64,000 bases of DNA from Bacteroidales bacterium. GTDB taxonomy: Bacteria > Bacteroidota > Bacteroidia > Bacteroidales > P3. The stretch's first letter is position 1. Every line of letters starts with the position of its first letter. The notes under the pieces were generated by a model. That model did not search any database and was not told where the DNA came from. It saw nothing but the letters and a program-made list of their open reading frames with translations. Positions 36,076 to 43,570 of the stretch are shown here, piece after piece. The stretch covers positions 43,523-107,522 of the forward strand of contig JAFVBC010000025.1 of NCBI GenBank assembly GCA_017480185.1, read 5' to 3'. Made by a program: the position numbers and the translations under genes.

Positions 36076-36102
36076 TATTTGTTAAAATAATTTTAACAAA
36101 TA
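36076..36102. promoter_or_regulatory. Perfect 27-base palindrome, operator-like
   Basis: TATTTGTTAAAAT at 36076-36088 and its exact reverse complement at 36090-36102 flank a single A. It lies about 80 bases upstream of the acpP -7 box and about 210 bases upstream of the purN box. It could be an operator for a dimeric regulator or a small hairpin; no run of T follows to suggest a terminator. Confidence 0.6.
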
Positions 36103-36189
36103 TTGCAATACTGTGAGTTAAAAGCTCATTATGCTTTGGAAATAATCCTCTATTATCCCTCAAAAATACTTTATATCGCCACATAAAAA

Positions 36190-36254
36190 CCTGCCAACAT
36201 AGGAGAAAGGCAGGAGTTGATAGGGAGTTGTATAGGACTTGATAGGGAGTTGAT
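36190..36254. repeat. Intergenic short repeats (GGGAGTTGATAGGGAGTTG family)
   Basis: CCTGCC at 36190-36195 pairs with GGCAGG at 36209-36214, followed by three GATAGGGAGTTG-like units. The segment GGACTTGATAGGGAGTTGAT at about 36235-36254 is also present in reverse complement at 20.35 kb. This marks a second dispersed repeat family. Confidence 0.75.
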
Positions 36255-36313
36255 ACCTCGATATAGCCCTCAAGAAATGCACGTGCAACACTTCACTTGC
36301 AAACTTTTATACT

Positions 36314-36321
36314 TATCTTTG
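36314..36321 (+). promoter_or_regulatory. -7 box TATCTTTG of purN operon
   Basis: Exact TAnnTTTG match, 33 bases before the purN ATG. A TTG at 36297-36299 lies upstream at shorter spacing than usual for a -33 element. Confidence 0.65.
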
Positions 36322-36354
36322 CATCGTAATAATCTTTTCAAGTAAAATTACCAA

Positions 36355-36933
36355 ATGAGCACTCCAATAAGACTGGCCATACTGGGGTCGGGTAACGGTA
36401 CAAATGCACAACAGATTACCGAGTATTTTGCAGGTAGAAACGATGTTGAAGTGAGTTGCATTATATACAATCGCAAAGATGCTTTTATTGCTCAACGCGC
36501 TCAGAAGTTAGGCATTGAAAGCCACTATTTTGGCCGCGCAGATTTCTACGATGGTCCCACCGTTCTTAACTATTTGAAACAAAAACAGATTGACTGGGTG
36601 ATATTGGCTGGGTTTCTTTGGCTTGTACCACGAGACTTGCTTGAGGCCTTTCCTCAACACATAATTAACATTCACCCCGCACTATTACCAGCCTACGGCG
36701 GTAAAGGCATGTATGGCCACCATGTACACGAAGCTGTAGTAAAGAACCACGAACGCGAAAGTGGCATAACCATACATATTGTTGATCAGCACTACGATCG
36801 TGGCACAACCCTATTTCAAGCCAAGTGTGAAGTGTCGGACAATGATACAGCCGATACCCTGGCAGAAAAAATACATCTGTTGGAGAAAGAGTATTTTCCA
36901 CGCGTGATTGACCAAACCATAAGCCATCACTAA
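36355..36933 (+). CDS. purN: Phosphoribosylglycinamide formyltransferase
   Basis: 192 residues. LAILGSGNGTNAQQI, the catalytic Asn/His/Asp region IINIHPALLPAYGG with GKGMYGHHVHEAV, and ITIHIVDQHYDRG are the PurN motifs. It catalyses formyl transfer to GAR in purine synthesis. Length is normal. It has its own promoter and is followed after 5 bases by a glycosyltransferase. Confidence 0.96.
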   Translation: MSTPIRLAILGSGNGTNAQQITEYFAGRNDVEVSCIIYNRKDAFIAQRAQKLGIESHYFGRADFYDGPTVLNYLKQKQIDWVILAGFLWLVPRDLLEAFPQHIINIHPALLPAYGGKGMYGHHVHEAVVKNHERESGITIHIVDQHYDRGTTLFQAKCEVSDNDTADTLAEKIHLLEKEYFPRVIDQTISHH

Positions 36934-36938
36934 CGCCA

Positions 36939-38066
36939 ATGCGAATAGCTGTCAACACAAGGTTGTTGATTAAAGACAAAATGGACGGCATTGGGTGTTT
37001 TACCGCCGAAAGTATGAGCCGTATCGTTCAGGATCATCCTGAGCATCAGTTCTTCTTTTTCTTCGACCGCCGACCTGATCCCGATTTTATATTTGCAAAC
37101 AACGTATGTCCGGTAGTACTCTATCCTCAAGCAAGACATCCCTTGCTGTGGTGGCCATACTTTGAATGGGCTACGACAACAGCTTTACGCCGTTACAAAA
37201 TAGACCTCTACGTGTCTCCAGACGGCATGATGCCATTACACTCTACTCTGCCAACACTAACAGTAATTCACGACCTAAACTTCGAACACTTTCCAGAGAA
37301 CCTTCGCCGCTCGCATCAAGCATATATGAACTATTATTTCCCACGATTTGCTAAACGGGCGACACGCATAGCCACCGTATCAGAATACTCAAAAAAGGAC
37401 ATAATAGAGACCTATAATATTGATGCAGGAAAGATAGATGTGGTATACAATGGCTCGGCTGAAGCCTATCACCCTCGGTCAGAAGAAGAAAATGCAGCCA
37501 CTCGTCGACTCTACAGCAATGGAGAACCTTATGTGCTGTTTGTGAGCACCATACTCCGTCGCAAGAATCTTGCCAATCTGTTGCAAGCCTTCGACACTCT
37601 TGAAGCTGTGCATAATGGCACTCTTCGCCTTCTGGTTGTGGGGACACGAACTTGGTGGGGTGACGAATTACAGGCGGCTTATAATAATATGGAGCACAAG
37701 GACAGTGTATCTTTCCTCGGTCATTTGAATACCCCAGAGCTTTCAAGGCTTATGTCGGCTGCCGAGATGCTCGTCTATCCATCACTATTTGAAGGATTTG
37801 GTATTCCCATTTTAGAAGCCCAATATACAGAGACTGCTGTTGTGGCATCAAAGACCACCTCTATGCCAGAGGTGGGGGGTGATGCTGCACTATACGTTGA
37901 CCCACTAAAACCAACAGAAATATCCAACGCCATAAAGCAGTTTCTAAATCCCGCCATTCGGCAAAAATACATTGAAAAGGGACGTATTCAGCGCGAAAAA
38001 TTTTCATGGCAGAAAACAGCCAACTTGCTTTGGAAAAGCATGATGAAAACCGTAAACAAACAATGA
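36939..38066 (+). CDS. Glycosyltransferase family 4
   Basis: 375 residues. LTVIHDLNFEHFPENL, TVSEYSKKDII, STILRRKNLANLLQAF and the E-x7-E segment PSLFEGFGIPILEAQ are standard for GT4. It is encoded 5 bases after purN and overlaps the downstream OmpA gene by 4 bases. It lies outside the main glycan locus. Acceptor unknown. Confidence 0.92.
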   Translation: MRIAVNTRLLIKDKMDGIGCFTAESMSRIVQDHPEHQFFFFFDRRPDPDFIFANNVCPVVLYPQARHPLLWWPYFEWATTTALRRYKIDLYVSPDGMMPLHSTLPTLTVIHDLNFEHFPENLRRSHQAYMNYYFPRFAKRATRIATVSEYSKKDIIETYNIDAGKIDVVYNGSAEAYHPRSEEENAATRRLYSNGEPYVLFVSTILRRKNLANLLQAFDTLEAVHNGTLRLLVVGTRTWWGDELQAAYNNMEHKDSVSFLGHLNTPELSRLMSAAEMLVYPSLFEGFGIPILEAQYTETAVVASKTTSMPEVGGDAALYVDPLKPTEISNAIKQFLNPAIRQKYIEKGRIQREKFSWQKTANLLWKSMMKTVNKQ

Positions 38067-39184
38067 AACGCTCTCTGTATGTATTCCTTGCAGTGCTACT
38101 GACTACACTTTACGTTGCACAAGGACAAACAAATTTGGTATTTAACTCCTCATTTGAGGAACACGGCCACTGCCCCCGTCGAATTGATGCGCTGGGCATA
38201 ATGGCTGGAGTGGAAGCATGGTGGCAACCGACACTGGGCAGTAGCGACTATTTTAATTCATGTGGCACAGCAGAATGCGGTGTACCTCGCAATAAAATGG
38301 GATACCAAAATGCGCACTCTGGCCAAGCCTACTGTGGTATTTATTGTTCGCAGGAGAACTATCGAGAATATATACAAACTGAGTTAAAACAGCCATTAGT
38401 AGACGGACATCGTTACGCAGTTAGTTTTTATGTCAGTCTTTCCGAGAAGTCACCACATGCCACCTCTTCATTATCAGCCCTATTTACTCGTGATATGATT
38501 TTCGATTCTACATATGGGATACTTCTTCAGCACGAAGACAGCACCCTTTCGGATCGTAATAATCAAACTATCGCCTATTTTTTTGAGCCACAGATAACAA
38601 ATAAAGTTGGGCTCCCCCTTTCAGATAAAAAAGAATGGATGCAAATTGCAGATACTTTCATTGCCTCTGGAGGTGAGCGTTTTTTAACCATTGGTAATTT
38701 TGCATCGTTCAACCAATCGAATATCGTCGACGTACAAAGTTCATCAACCATACTACCAGGTGTATACTATTACATTGACGACGTATGTGTATACGACATT
38801 GATGACACCAACTCATTTGATTCTATTCACGTGGAATTAACTACGGACAGCATTGTAGTCATCGAAAATATTCACTTCCCCGTAAATCAGAGCATATTAC
38901 TACCCCAATCTTATAGGGCACTACAAATGATTCTCACCATGCTTAAGCACCAGCCTTCATTAAGAATAAAACTACAAGGGCATACTGACAATACAGGCAC
39001 CGTCGAAGGGAACCTACGCCTTTCACAGGAACGAGCCGACGCTATACGTCAATACTTAATACAACATGGCATCGAAGCCCGTCGTATTCAAGCCGAAGGT
39101 ATGGGAGAAAGTCATCCACTACAAAACAACGATACTCCTGAAGGTCGCGCCAAAAATCGCCGTGTAGAGCTTCACATCTTGTAA
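38063..39184 (+). CDS. OmpA-domain protein with N-terminal carbohydrate-module-like region
   Basis: 373 residues from ATG 38063 (ATGA overlap with the GT4 stop). A signal peptide (LYVFLAVLLTTLYVAQGQ) leads to NLVFNSSFEEHGHCP, a start found in Bacteroidetes proteins with a jelly-roll-like domain, containing several Cys. The C-terminus is OmpA-like: LQGHTDNTGTVEGNLRLSQERADAIRQYL and GRAKNRRVELHIL. Probably an outer-membrane or periplasmic protein that binds peptidoglycan. Confidence 0.85.
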   Translation: MKRSLYVFLAVLLTTLYVAQGQTNLVFNSSFEEHGHCPRRIDALGIMAGVEAWWQPTLGSSDYFNSCGTAECGVPRNKMGYQNAHSGQAYCGIYCSQENYREYIQTELKQPLVDGHRYAVSFYVSLSEKSPHATSSLSALFTRDMIFDSTYGILLQHEDSTLSDRNNQTIAYFFEPQITNKVGLPLSDKKEWMQIADTFIASGGERFLTIGNFASFNQSNIVDVQSSSTILPGVYYYIDDVCVYDIDDTNSFDSIHVELTTDSIVVIENIHFPVNQSILLPQSYRALQMILTMLKHQPSLRIKLQGHTDNTGTVEGNLRLSQERADAIRQYLIQHGIEARRIQAEGMGESHPLQNNDTPEGRAKNRRVELHIL

Positions 39185-39320
39185 AGACCTACACACATAT
39201 CCTCAGTAGATAGCATACAACGGAGCACAGTCCACCTCCTCATTCATACTTGACTCTATCTTCCACTCTCAATGCCACGACTTTTTTCTCTTGCAAGGTT
39301 TTGTATTATTCGATTACTAC

Positions 39321-39368
39321 AAAAATAAGAGAGGGGGTACGCTTTCACGCACCCCCTCTCTTATTTTT
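39321..39368. terminator. Bidirectional intrinsic terminator
   Basis: A long GC-rich stem (AATAAGAGAGGGGGT against its near-complement) with a short loop, A-rich before and T-rich after. It separates the plus-strand OmpA gene from the convergent minus-strand OmpA gene and could serve both. Confidence 0.9.
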
Positions 39369-39387
39369 CACTAAAGAAAAACTATAA

Positions 39388-40626
39388 CTATTCTATCTCA
39401 CGGTAGAAACTCACACGACGGTTGATGGAATATTTAGCGTCACCGAAAGGCATACCCTTACCTTTAGATTCGACTTTGATGCGATCCTCATCAATACCGT
39501 ACTTCTTAACCAACAGGCGTTTTACCTCATTGGCACGTTTCTCAGAAAGTTTCATATTGTAATTGTCGCTACCAGTATGATCAGCAAAACCTATTACAGT
39601 AATTTTAACATCCGAGTTGTCCTTAAGAACACGGCCTACAGCTTGAACCTTAGCCATTTCTTCGTCCGACACACGCCATTGATCAACGCCATACTGTACC
39701 GAGAATGGCATAGCGTAGTAGTTCATTTGGTCAGCCTTAATCTTATCAATCACAGCTTGGAGACTATCACTTGCGTCATTCTTGGTATTCGCAGCCATTG
39801 CCTCATTGAGCTGATCCTCCAACTCTGCTATACGGTTTTCGAGTTTTTTTTCATTATTCCTTGACTCGTTAACTTGGTTCTCAAGGTTGTTGACTTGATT
39901 GTTAAGAGCAGCGAAATTGTCTTGAGTGAGCATGGCTTTCTGAGCAACAATTGCAGCATCAGCAGCCGTTACACCAAAGCAATAGAAATATCCCAAACGG
40001 ACAATACCATTGGTGTGATGCCATTTGAAGAGATCCTTAGGATTCGGAGCATCTCCATTAATATCAATGGTATATTCAAGGTTTATGAAAGAGTGGTCGC
40101 AAATACGATAACTCGTTCCAAGACCTCCAACAAGTGTTATTCCCACACGGCCGTAATTGGCCAACGAGGCAGAGTCATTTCCGCTAAATCCGAGACCACC
40201 ACCAGCGAGGAGATAAATACTCCAACGGCGGTCAGGATCGTAACCAGCAAAAGCATTATTGATTGACCACATGAGGTCAAGGGTCAATGTAGAGTGACGG
40301 TCCATTTCATAACTCTTACCATCAACGTCTGCATGCAACGGACGACCAAACGTGGGATAGCCGTAACGTATACGCAAGTCAAATGCATGATTGAGTTTGT
40401 GCTGTAAATACAGGTCCATACCGATATTAGTACTGGCGCGCCAATCATCGCCAAAACTAATACCGCCCATTTTGTGCTGGTGGTTAAGGTCGATAGAAGC
40501 TCCAATTGACCAGTTGCTCCAAAAGCCATACCTCGGGTATTCCGTCTTCTGGGAGCTTTGCGCAAAAGCAGCAGTTGAAGCCATTACCAGCGAAGCCATC
40601 AGACCGATTCTGATAATCTTTTTCAT
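39388..40626 (-). CDS. OmpA-family porin
   Basis: 412 residues from ATG 40626 (an upstream in-frame ATG at 40665 is before the promoter-proximal leader and is rejected). A signal peptide ends in AFAQ. The N-terminal half is a beta-barrel; residues about 235-275 form a coiled coil (LNNQVNNLENQVNES, ENRIAELEDQLNEA). The C-terminus is an OmpA peptidoglycan domain with IGFADHTGSDNYNMKLSEKRANEVKRLL and YSINRRVSFYREI. This is the major OmpA type of Bacteroidales. Good own promoter upstream. Confidence 0.93.
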   Translation of the reverse strand: MKKIIRIGLMASLVMASTAAFAQSSQKTEYPRYGFWSNWSIGASIDLNHQHKMGGISFGDDWRASTNIGMDLYLQHKLNHAFDLRIRYGYPTFGRPLHADVDGKSYEMDRHSTLTLDLMWSINNAFAGYDPDRRWSIYLLAGGGLGFSGNDSASLANYGRVGITLVGGLGTSYRICDHSFINLEYTIDINGDAPNPKDLFKWHHTNGIVRLGYFYCFGVTAADAAIVAQKAMLTQDNFAALNNQVNNLENQVNESRNNEKKLENRIAELEDQLNEAMAANTKNDASDSLQAVIDKIKADQMNYYAMPFSVQYGVDQWRVSDEEMAKVQAVGRVLKDNSDVKITVIGFADHTGSDNYNMKLSEKRANEVKRLLVKKYGIDEDRIKVESKGKGMPFGDAKYSINRRVSFYREIE

Positions 40627-40685
40627 AGTGGTTATTGATTTTACTAAACAATCGTTTGCATGCAATCCCTACAGATTGCAATTTG

Positions 40686-40693
40686 CAAAATTA
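40686..40693 (-). promoter_or_regulatory. -7 box TAATTTTG for the OmpA porin
   Basis: Exact TAnnTTTG on the minus strand, about 60 bases before the porin ATG at 40626. The divergent pgi gene starts at 40782. Confidence 0.65.
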
Positions 40694-40781
40694 CACTTTT
40701 TCACAAAAGCGCAAAAATATTTTTCACCAATGTGCGTTTGAGGAAACAATACATCGCACAAAATACAGTATCAGATTACGT

Positions 40782-42098
40782 ATGAACAACATGGAAGAAC
40801 TCCAAATTAGCGTTGAAAACGCAAAAAAGTTTGTAAAAACACAAATGATAGACGGTGTCGAAAAAGATGTCAATGAGGCTTACCGCCACCTAATCAGCCA
40901 CGATGGTGCAGGCAACGATTTTTGGGGCTGGGTGTCGCTGCCTTCGACCATAAATACGGCAACAATGGATATGATAACAGATGAAGCCGAACGGCTATCT
41001 GTCATTAGCGATGTAGTGGTGGTTATTGGCATCGGAGGCTCGTATCTCGGGGCCAGAATGGTGATTGATGCACTGGGAGATGAACTCTGCAACAACAAAA
41101 AAAGCAACCATCCACAGATTATATACGCAGGGCATACGTTGAGCGAAGATTACTATTTCAACTTACTAAAGTTGCTCAACGAAGTGAATTACTCGGTTAT
41201 CGTCATCTCCAAATCAGGCACGACCACCGAACCCGCCATTGCATTCAGAATCCTACGTAAACATCTTTATGAGAAATACGGAGAAAAAGAAGCCGTAAAA
41301 AGAATAGTAGCCATTACCGATAGTCAAAAAGGAGCACTGCATGCAATGGCTCAAAAAAATGGCTATACCGCCTACGAGATACCCTCCAACGTAGGTGGAC
41401 GTTACTCGGTACTCACACCTGTAGGTTTACTACCAATAGCTGTGGCAGGACACAACATCAAAAGAATCGTAAGCGGAGCCCAGTCCCTACAACACCACTG
41501 CCTATCAAACACCACTGCAAAAGACAACCTCTCACTGGCCTACGCAGCCATTCGCAACGCTCTCTACCGTAGCAACTACAAAGTAGAGATGCTCGTAAGT
41601 AGCCTACCAAACCTGCGAAATCTTGCTGAATGGTGGAAACAACTGTATGGCGAAAGTGAAGGAAAAGACGGTAAAGGTATTTTGCCACATAGCATCACCA
41701 TCACAACCGACCTTCACTCAATGGGGCAATACGTGCAAGATGGCGAACGAATGCTTTTCGAGACGGTACTCAACGTGCGACAATCGACAAACCACGTTGC
41801 TATTCCCCACGATCCCTCCGATACCGACGGATTGAACTACCTGTGCAACAAAAGCCTAACCGAGATTGGCCACTGCGCCGAACGTGGTACAATCGAGGCA
41901 CATTCCACCGGTGGTGTCCCAATAATAGAACTGGGAGTAAACCACATTGACGAATACACCCTTGGGCAGTTGATCTATTTCTTCGAGTTTGCCTGTGGCG
42001 TTAGTGGCTACACCTTAGGGGTAAACCCATTCAACCAACCAGGGGTTGAAGCCTATAAAAATAACATGTTTCGGTTACTGGGCAAGCCTCAAAAATAG
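40782..42098 (+). CDS. pgi: Glucose-6-phosphate isomerase
   Basis: 438 residues from ATG 40782 (40791 also possible; the frame is open back to 40635 but lacks similarity). VVVIGIGGSYLGARM, VISKSGTTTEPAIAF, GGRYSVLTPVGLLP and GVNPFNQPGVEAYK are the family motifs, with the length of the short Bacteroides/Firmicutes form. It interconverts G6P and F6P in the cytoplasm, supplying hexose phosphates for glycan precursors. It ends 7 bases from the convergent ssb stop. Confidence 0.95.
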   Translation: MNNMEELQISVENAKKFVKTQMIDGVEKDVNEAYRHLISHDGAGNDFWGWVSLPSTINTATMDMITDEAERLSVISDVVVVIGIGGSYLGARMVIDALGDELCNNKKSNHPQIIYAGHTLSEDYYFNLLKLLNEVNYSVIVISKSGTTTEPAIAFRILRKHLYEKYGEKEAVKRIVAITDSQKGALHAMAQKNGYTAYEIPSNVGGRYSVLTPVGLLPIAVAGHNIKRIVSGAQSLQHHCLSNTTAKDNLSLAYAAIRNALYRSNYKVEMLVSSLPNLRNLAEWWKQLYGESEGKDGKGILPHSITITTDLHSMGQYVQDGERMLFETVLNVRQSTNHVAIPHDPSDTDGLNYLCNKSLTEIGHCAERGTIEAHSTGGVPIIELGVNHIDEYTLGQLIYFFEFACGVSGYTLGVNPFNQPGVEAYKNNMFRLLGKPQK

Positions 42099-42105
42099 AC
42101 AATCT

Positions 42106-42531
42106 CTAAAACGGCAAATCACCGAGCGCCTCGGTGTCATTATTCAATAGGTCGGCGAGAGGATCTACACGCACCTCTTCCGACCTCTGTCGCCCATTAA
42201 GTACAATAATACTCTCTGCCACCACTTCGGTAACATAACGCTTATTACCCTCTTTGTCTTCCCATGAACGACTTTGCAAACGGCCCTCAACAAACACTTG
42301 TGAGCCTTTTTGCAGGCGTTTCTCCGCCAGGTCGGCCAATTTACGCCAACACACCACATTATGCCACTCCGTTACCTCAAGATGCTCATTCTCCCTATTG
42401 CGACGCATTTCATTGGTTGCCAAAGGAAAAGAGGCCTTCTTAATATCTACTACACCATCTGACGGGAAAGTAACCACATCGGGGGCTTTCCCCACATTTC
42501 CCAATAAAATAACCTTGTTTACACCAAGCAT
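42106..42531 (-). CDS. ssb: Single-stranded DNA-binding protein
   Basis: 141 residues from ATG 42531. The OB-fold start MLGVNKVILLGNVGKAPDV and EWHNVVCWRKLADLAEKRLQKG are typical of SSB, and the C-terminal tip is acidic and ends DLPF, the partner-binding tail. Protects ssDNA in replication, repair and recombination. Own promoter at 42565-42572. Confidence 0.95.
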   Translation of the reverse strand: MLGVNKVILLGNVGKAPDVVTFPSDGVVDIKKASFPLATNEMRRNRENEHLEVTEWHNVVCWRKLADLAEKRLQKGSQVFVEGRLQSRSWEDKEGNKRYVTEVVAESIIVLNGRQRSEEVRVDPLADLLNNDTEALGDLPF

Positions 42532-42564
42532 ATAACGAGTTGTTTGATTATTCAAAACGAGTTG

Positions 42565-42572
42565 CAAAGATA
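42565..42572 (-). promoter_or_regulatory. -7 box TATCTTTG of ssb
   Basis: Exact TAnnTTTG on the minus strand, 33 bases before the ssb ATG. Confidence 0.65.
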
Positions 42573-42865
42573 CATCGTTTTCCCAAAGAGCAAAAACAAC
42601 ATTTCCAATTCCACCTCATTACCCTCTCTGTGCGATAGTCTTTAACTGCACACAAATCACTGCAGAATGGCTACCTCGCATCTTTTGAAAAAAGAACAAA
42701 AAGCCACAAACAGCAAACCAAAAGTGATGGCTGAGAGACTGTAAGTGCTTGATAAAGCATTGTTAAAATTACATTTTTTACTTTTTGTATATTATTGAAA
42801 ATACTACATTTACAAAACGCAAAATGTTAAAATATTCCAAAATCTGAATTTGGGGAGGATGAAAA

Positions 42866-42897
42866 TTTGGTCAAGCGATTAAAAGGAACTACTTTTG
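42866..42897 (+). promoter_or_regulatory. Promoter of rpmB-rpsU: TTTG, 20 bases, TACTTTTG
   Basis: A -33 TTTG at 42866-42869 and a -7 TACTTTTG at 42890-42897, with a 20-base spacer, closely match the Bacteroidota sigma consensus. The strongest promoter seen in the window. A leader of about 55 bases precedes the rpmB ATG. Confidence 0.75.
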
Positions 42898-42952
42898 CAA
42901 ACGTTTTCAACAAAAAAACAAGAGGAATACAAACTATCTAAAAGTAATAACA

Positions 42953-43192
42953 ATGTCAAAGAAATGCGAAATTACAGGTAAGAAAGTCATCGTTGGCAAC
43001 AACGTGTCGCACTCGCGCATACACACCAAACGCACTTTTTCGCCCAACCTCCAAACCAAAAAGTTCTACATTCCTGAGGACGACATGTGGATTACATTGA
43101 AAGTGTCGGCCAAAGGCATGCGCATTATCAACAAAAAAGGCATCATAGCAGCCCTCAACGATGCAGCCGCTCAGGGTCATCTGATGTTCTAA
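42953..43192 (+). CDS. rpmB: Large-subunit ribosomal protein bL28
   Basis: 79 residues, beginning SKKCEITGKKVIVGNNVSHS, then RTFSPNLQTKKFYIPE, the bL28 signature. Basic and of normal length. In many Bacteroidales it is followed by rpmG (bL33) and DUF4295; here rpsU follows instead. Confidence 0.97.
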   Translation: MSKKCEITGKKVIVGNNVSHSRIHTKRTFSPNLQTKKFYIPEDDMWITLKVSAKGMRIINKKGIIAALNDAAAQGHLMF

Positions 43193-43260
43193 CAACCGAA
43201 GACAATTAGTCTGTTATAGTTATTTTCATTACAAACCTTAAAAAGAAAGAGGTATTTACA

Positions 43261-43458
43261 ATGATTGTAGTTCCTATCAAAGAAGGCGAGAACCTTGAAA
43301 GAGCGCTTAAGAAACTGAAACGTAAATTTGACAAAACTGGTGTAGTCAGAGAATTGCGCGACCGTCAAAAGTTTACCAAACCCTCTGTCATCAACCGCGA
43401 AAAACGCCTCAAGGCCATTTACGTTCAGCGTTTACGCCAGCAAGAACTGGACAAGTAG
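43261..43458 (+). CDS. rpsU: Small-subunit ribosomal protein bS21
   Basis: 65 residues. MIVVPIKEGENLERALKKLK, then FTKPSVINREKRLKAIYVQR is bS21. Strong purine-rich leader (AAAGAAAGAGGT) before the ATG. Placed 68 bases after rpmB and ahead of a strong terminator. Confidence 0.95.
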   Translation: MIVVPIKEGENLERALKKLKRKFDKTGVVRELRDRQKFTKPSVINREKRLKAIYVQRLRQQELDK

Positions 43459-43507
43459 GCGACTACGTTTCTCACCTGTAATATACAGACGGGACACACC
43501 ATTGAGC

Positions 43508-43557
43508 AAAAAGAGAGAGGGGACTTTTCTTTTCGAAAAGTCCCCTCTCTCTTTTTT
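43508..43557. terminator. Bidirectional intrinsic terminator
   Basis: A long stem (AAAGAGAGAGGGGACTTTTC paired with its reverse complement) around a TTTTC loop, then a T-run. It ends rpmB-rpsU on the plus strand and lies at the end of the convergent C10 protease gene on the minus strand. Confidence 0.92.
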
Positions 43558-43570
43558 ACTTATCGTACAA

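Larger units (their letters stand above)
35957..36354. other. Divergent intergenic region acpP / purN
   Basis: 398 bases with no gene. It holds the acpP and purN promoter boxes, a perfect 27-base palindrome at 36076-36102, and a repeat of the GGGAGTTG family at 36190-36254. Otherwise AT-rich. Confidence 0.8.
42532..42952. other. Divergent intergenic region ssb / rpmB
   Basis: 421 bases, AT-rich, no gene. It has the ssb box near one end and the rpmB promoter near the other. The middle is unremarkable to the eye. Confidence 0.75.
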
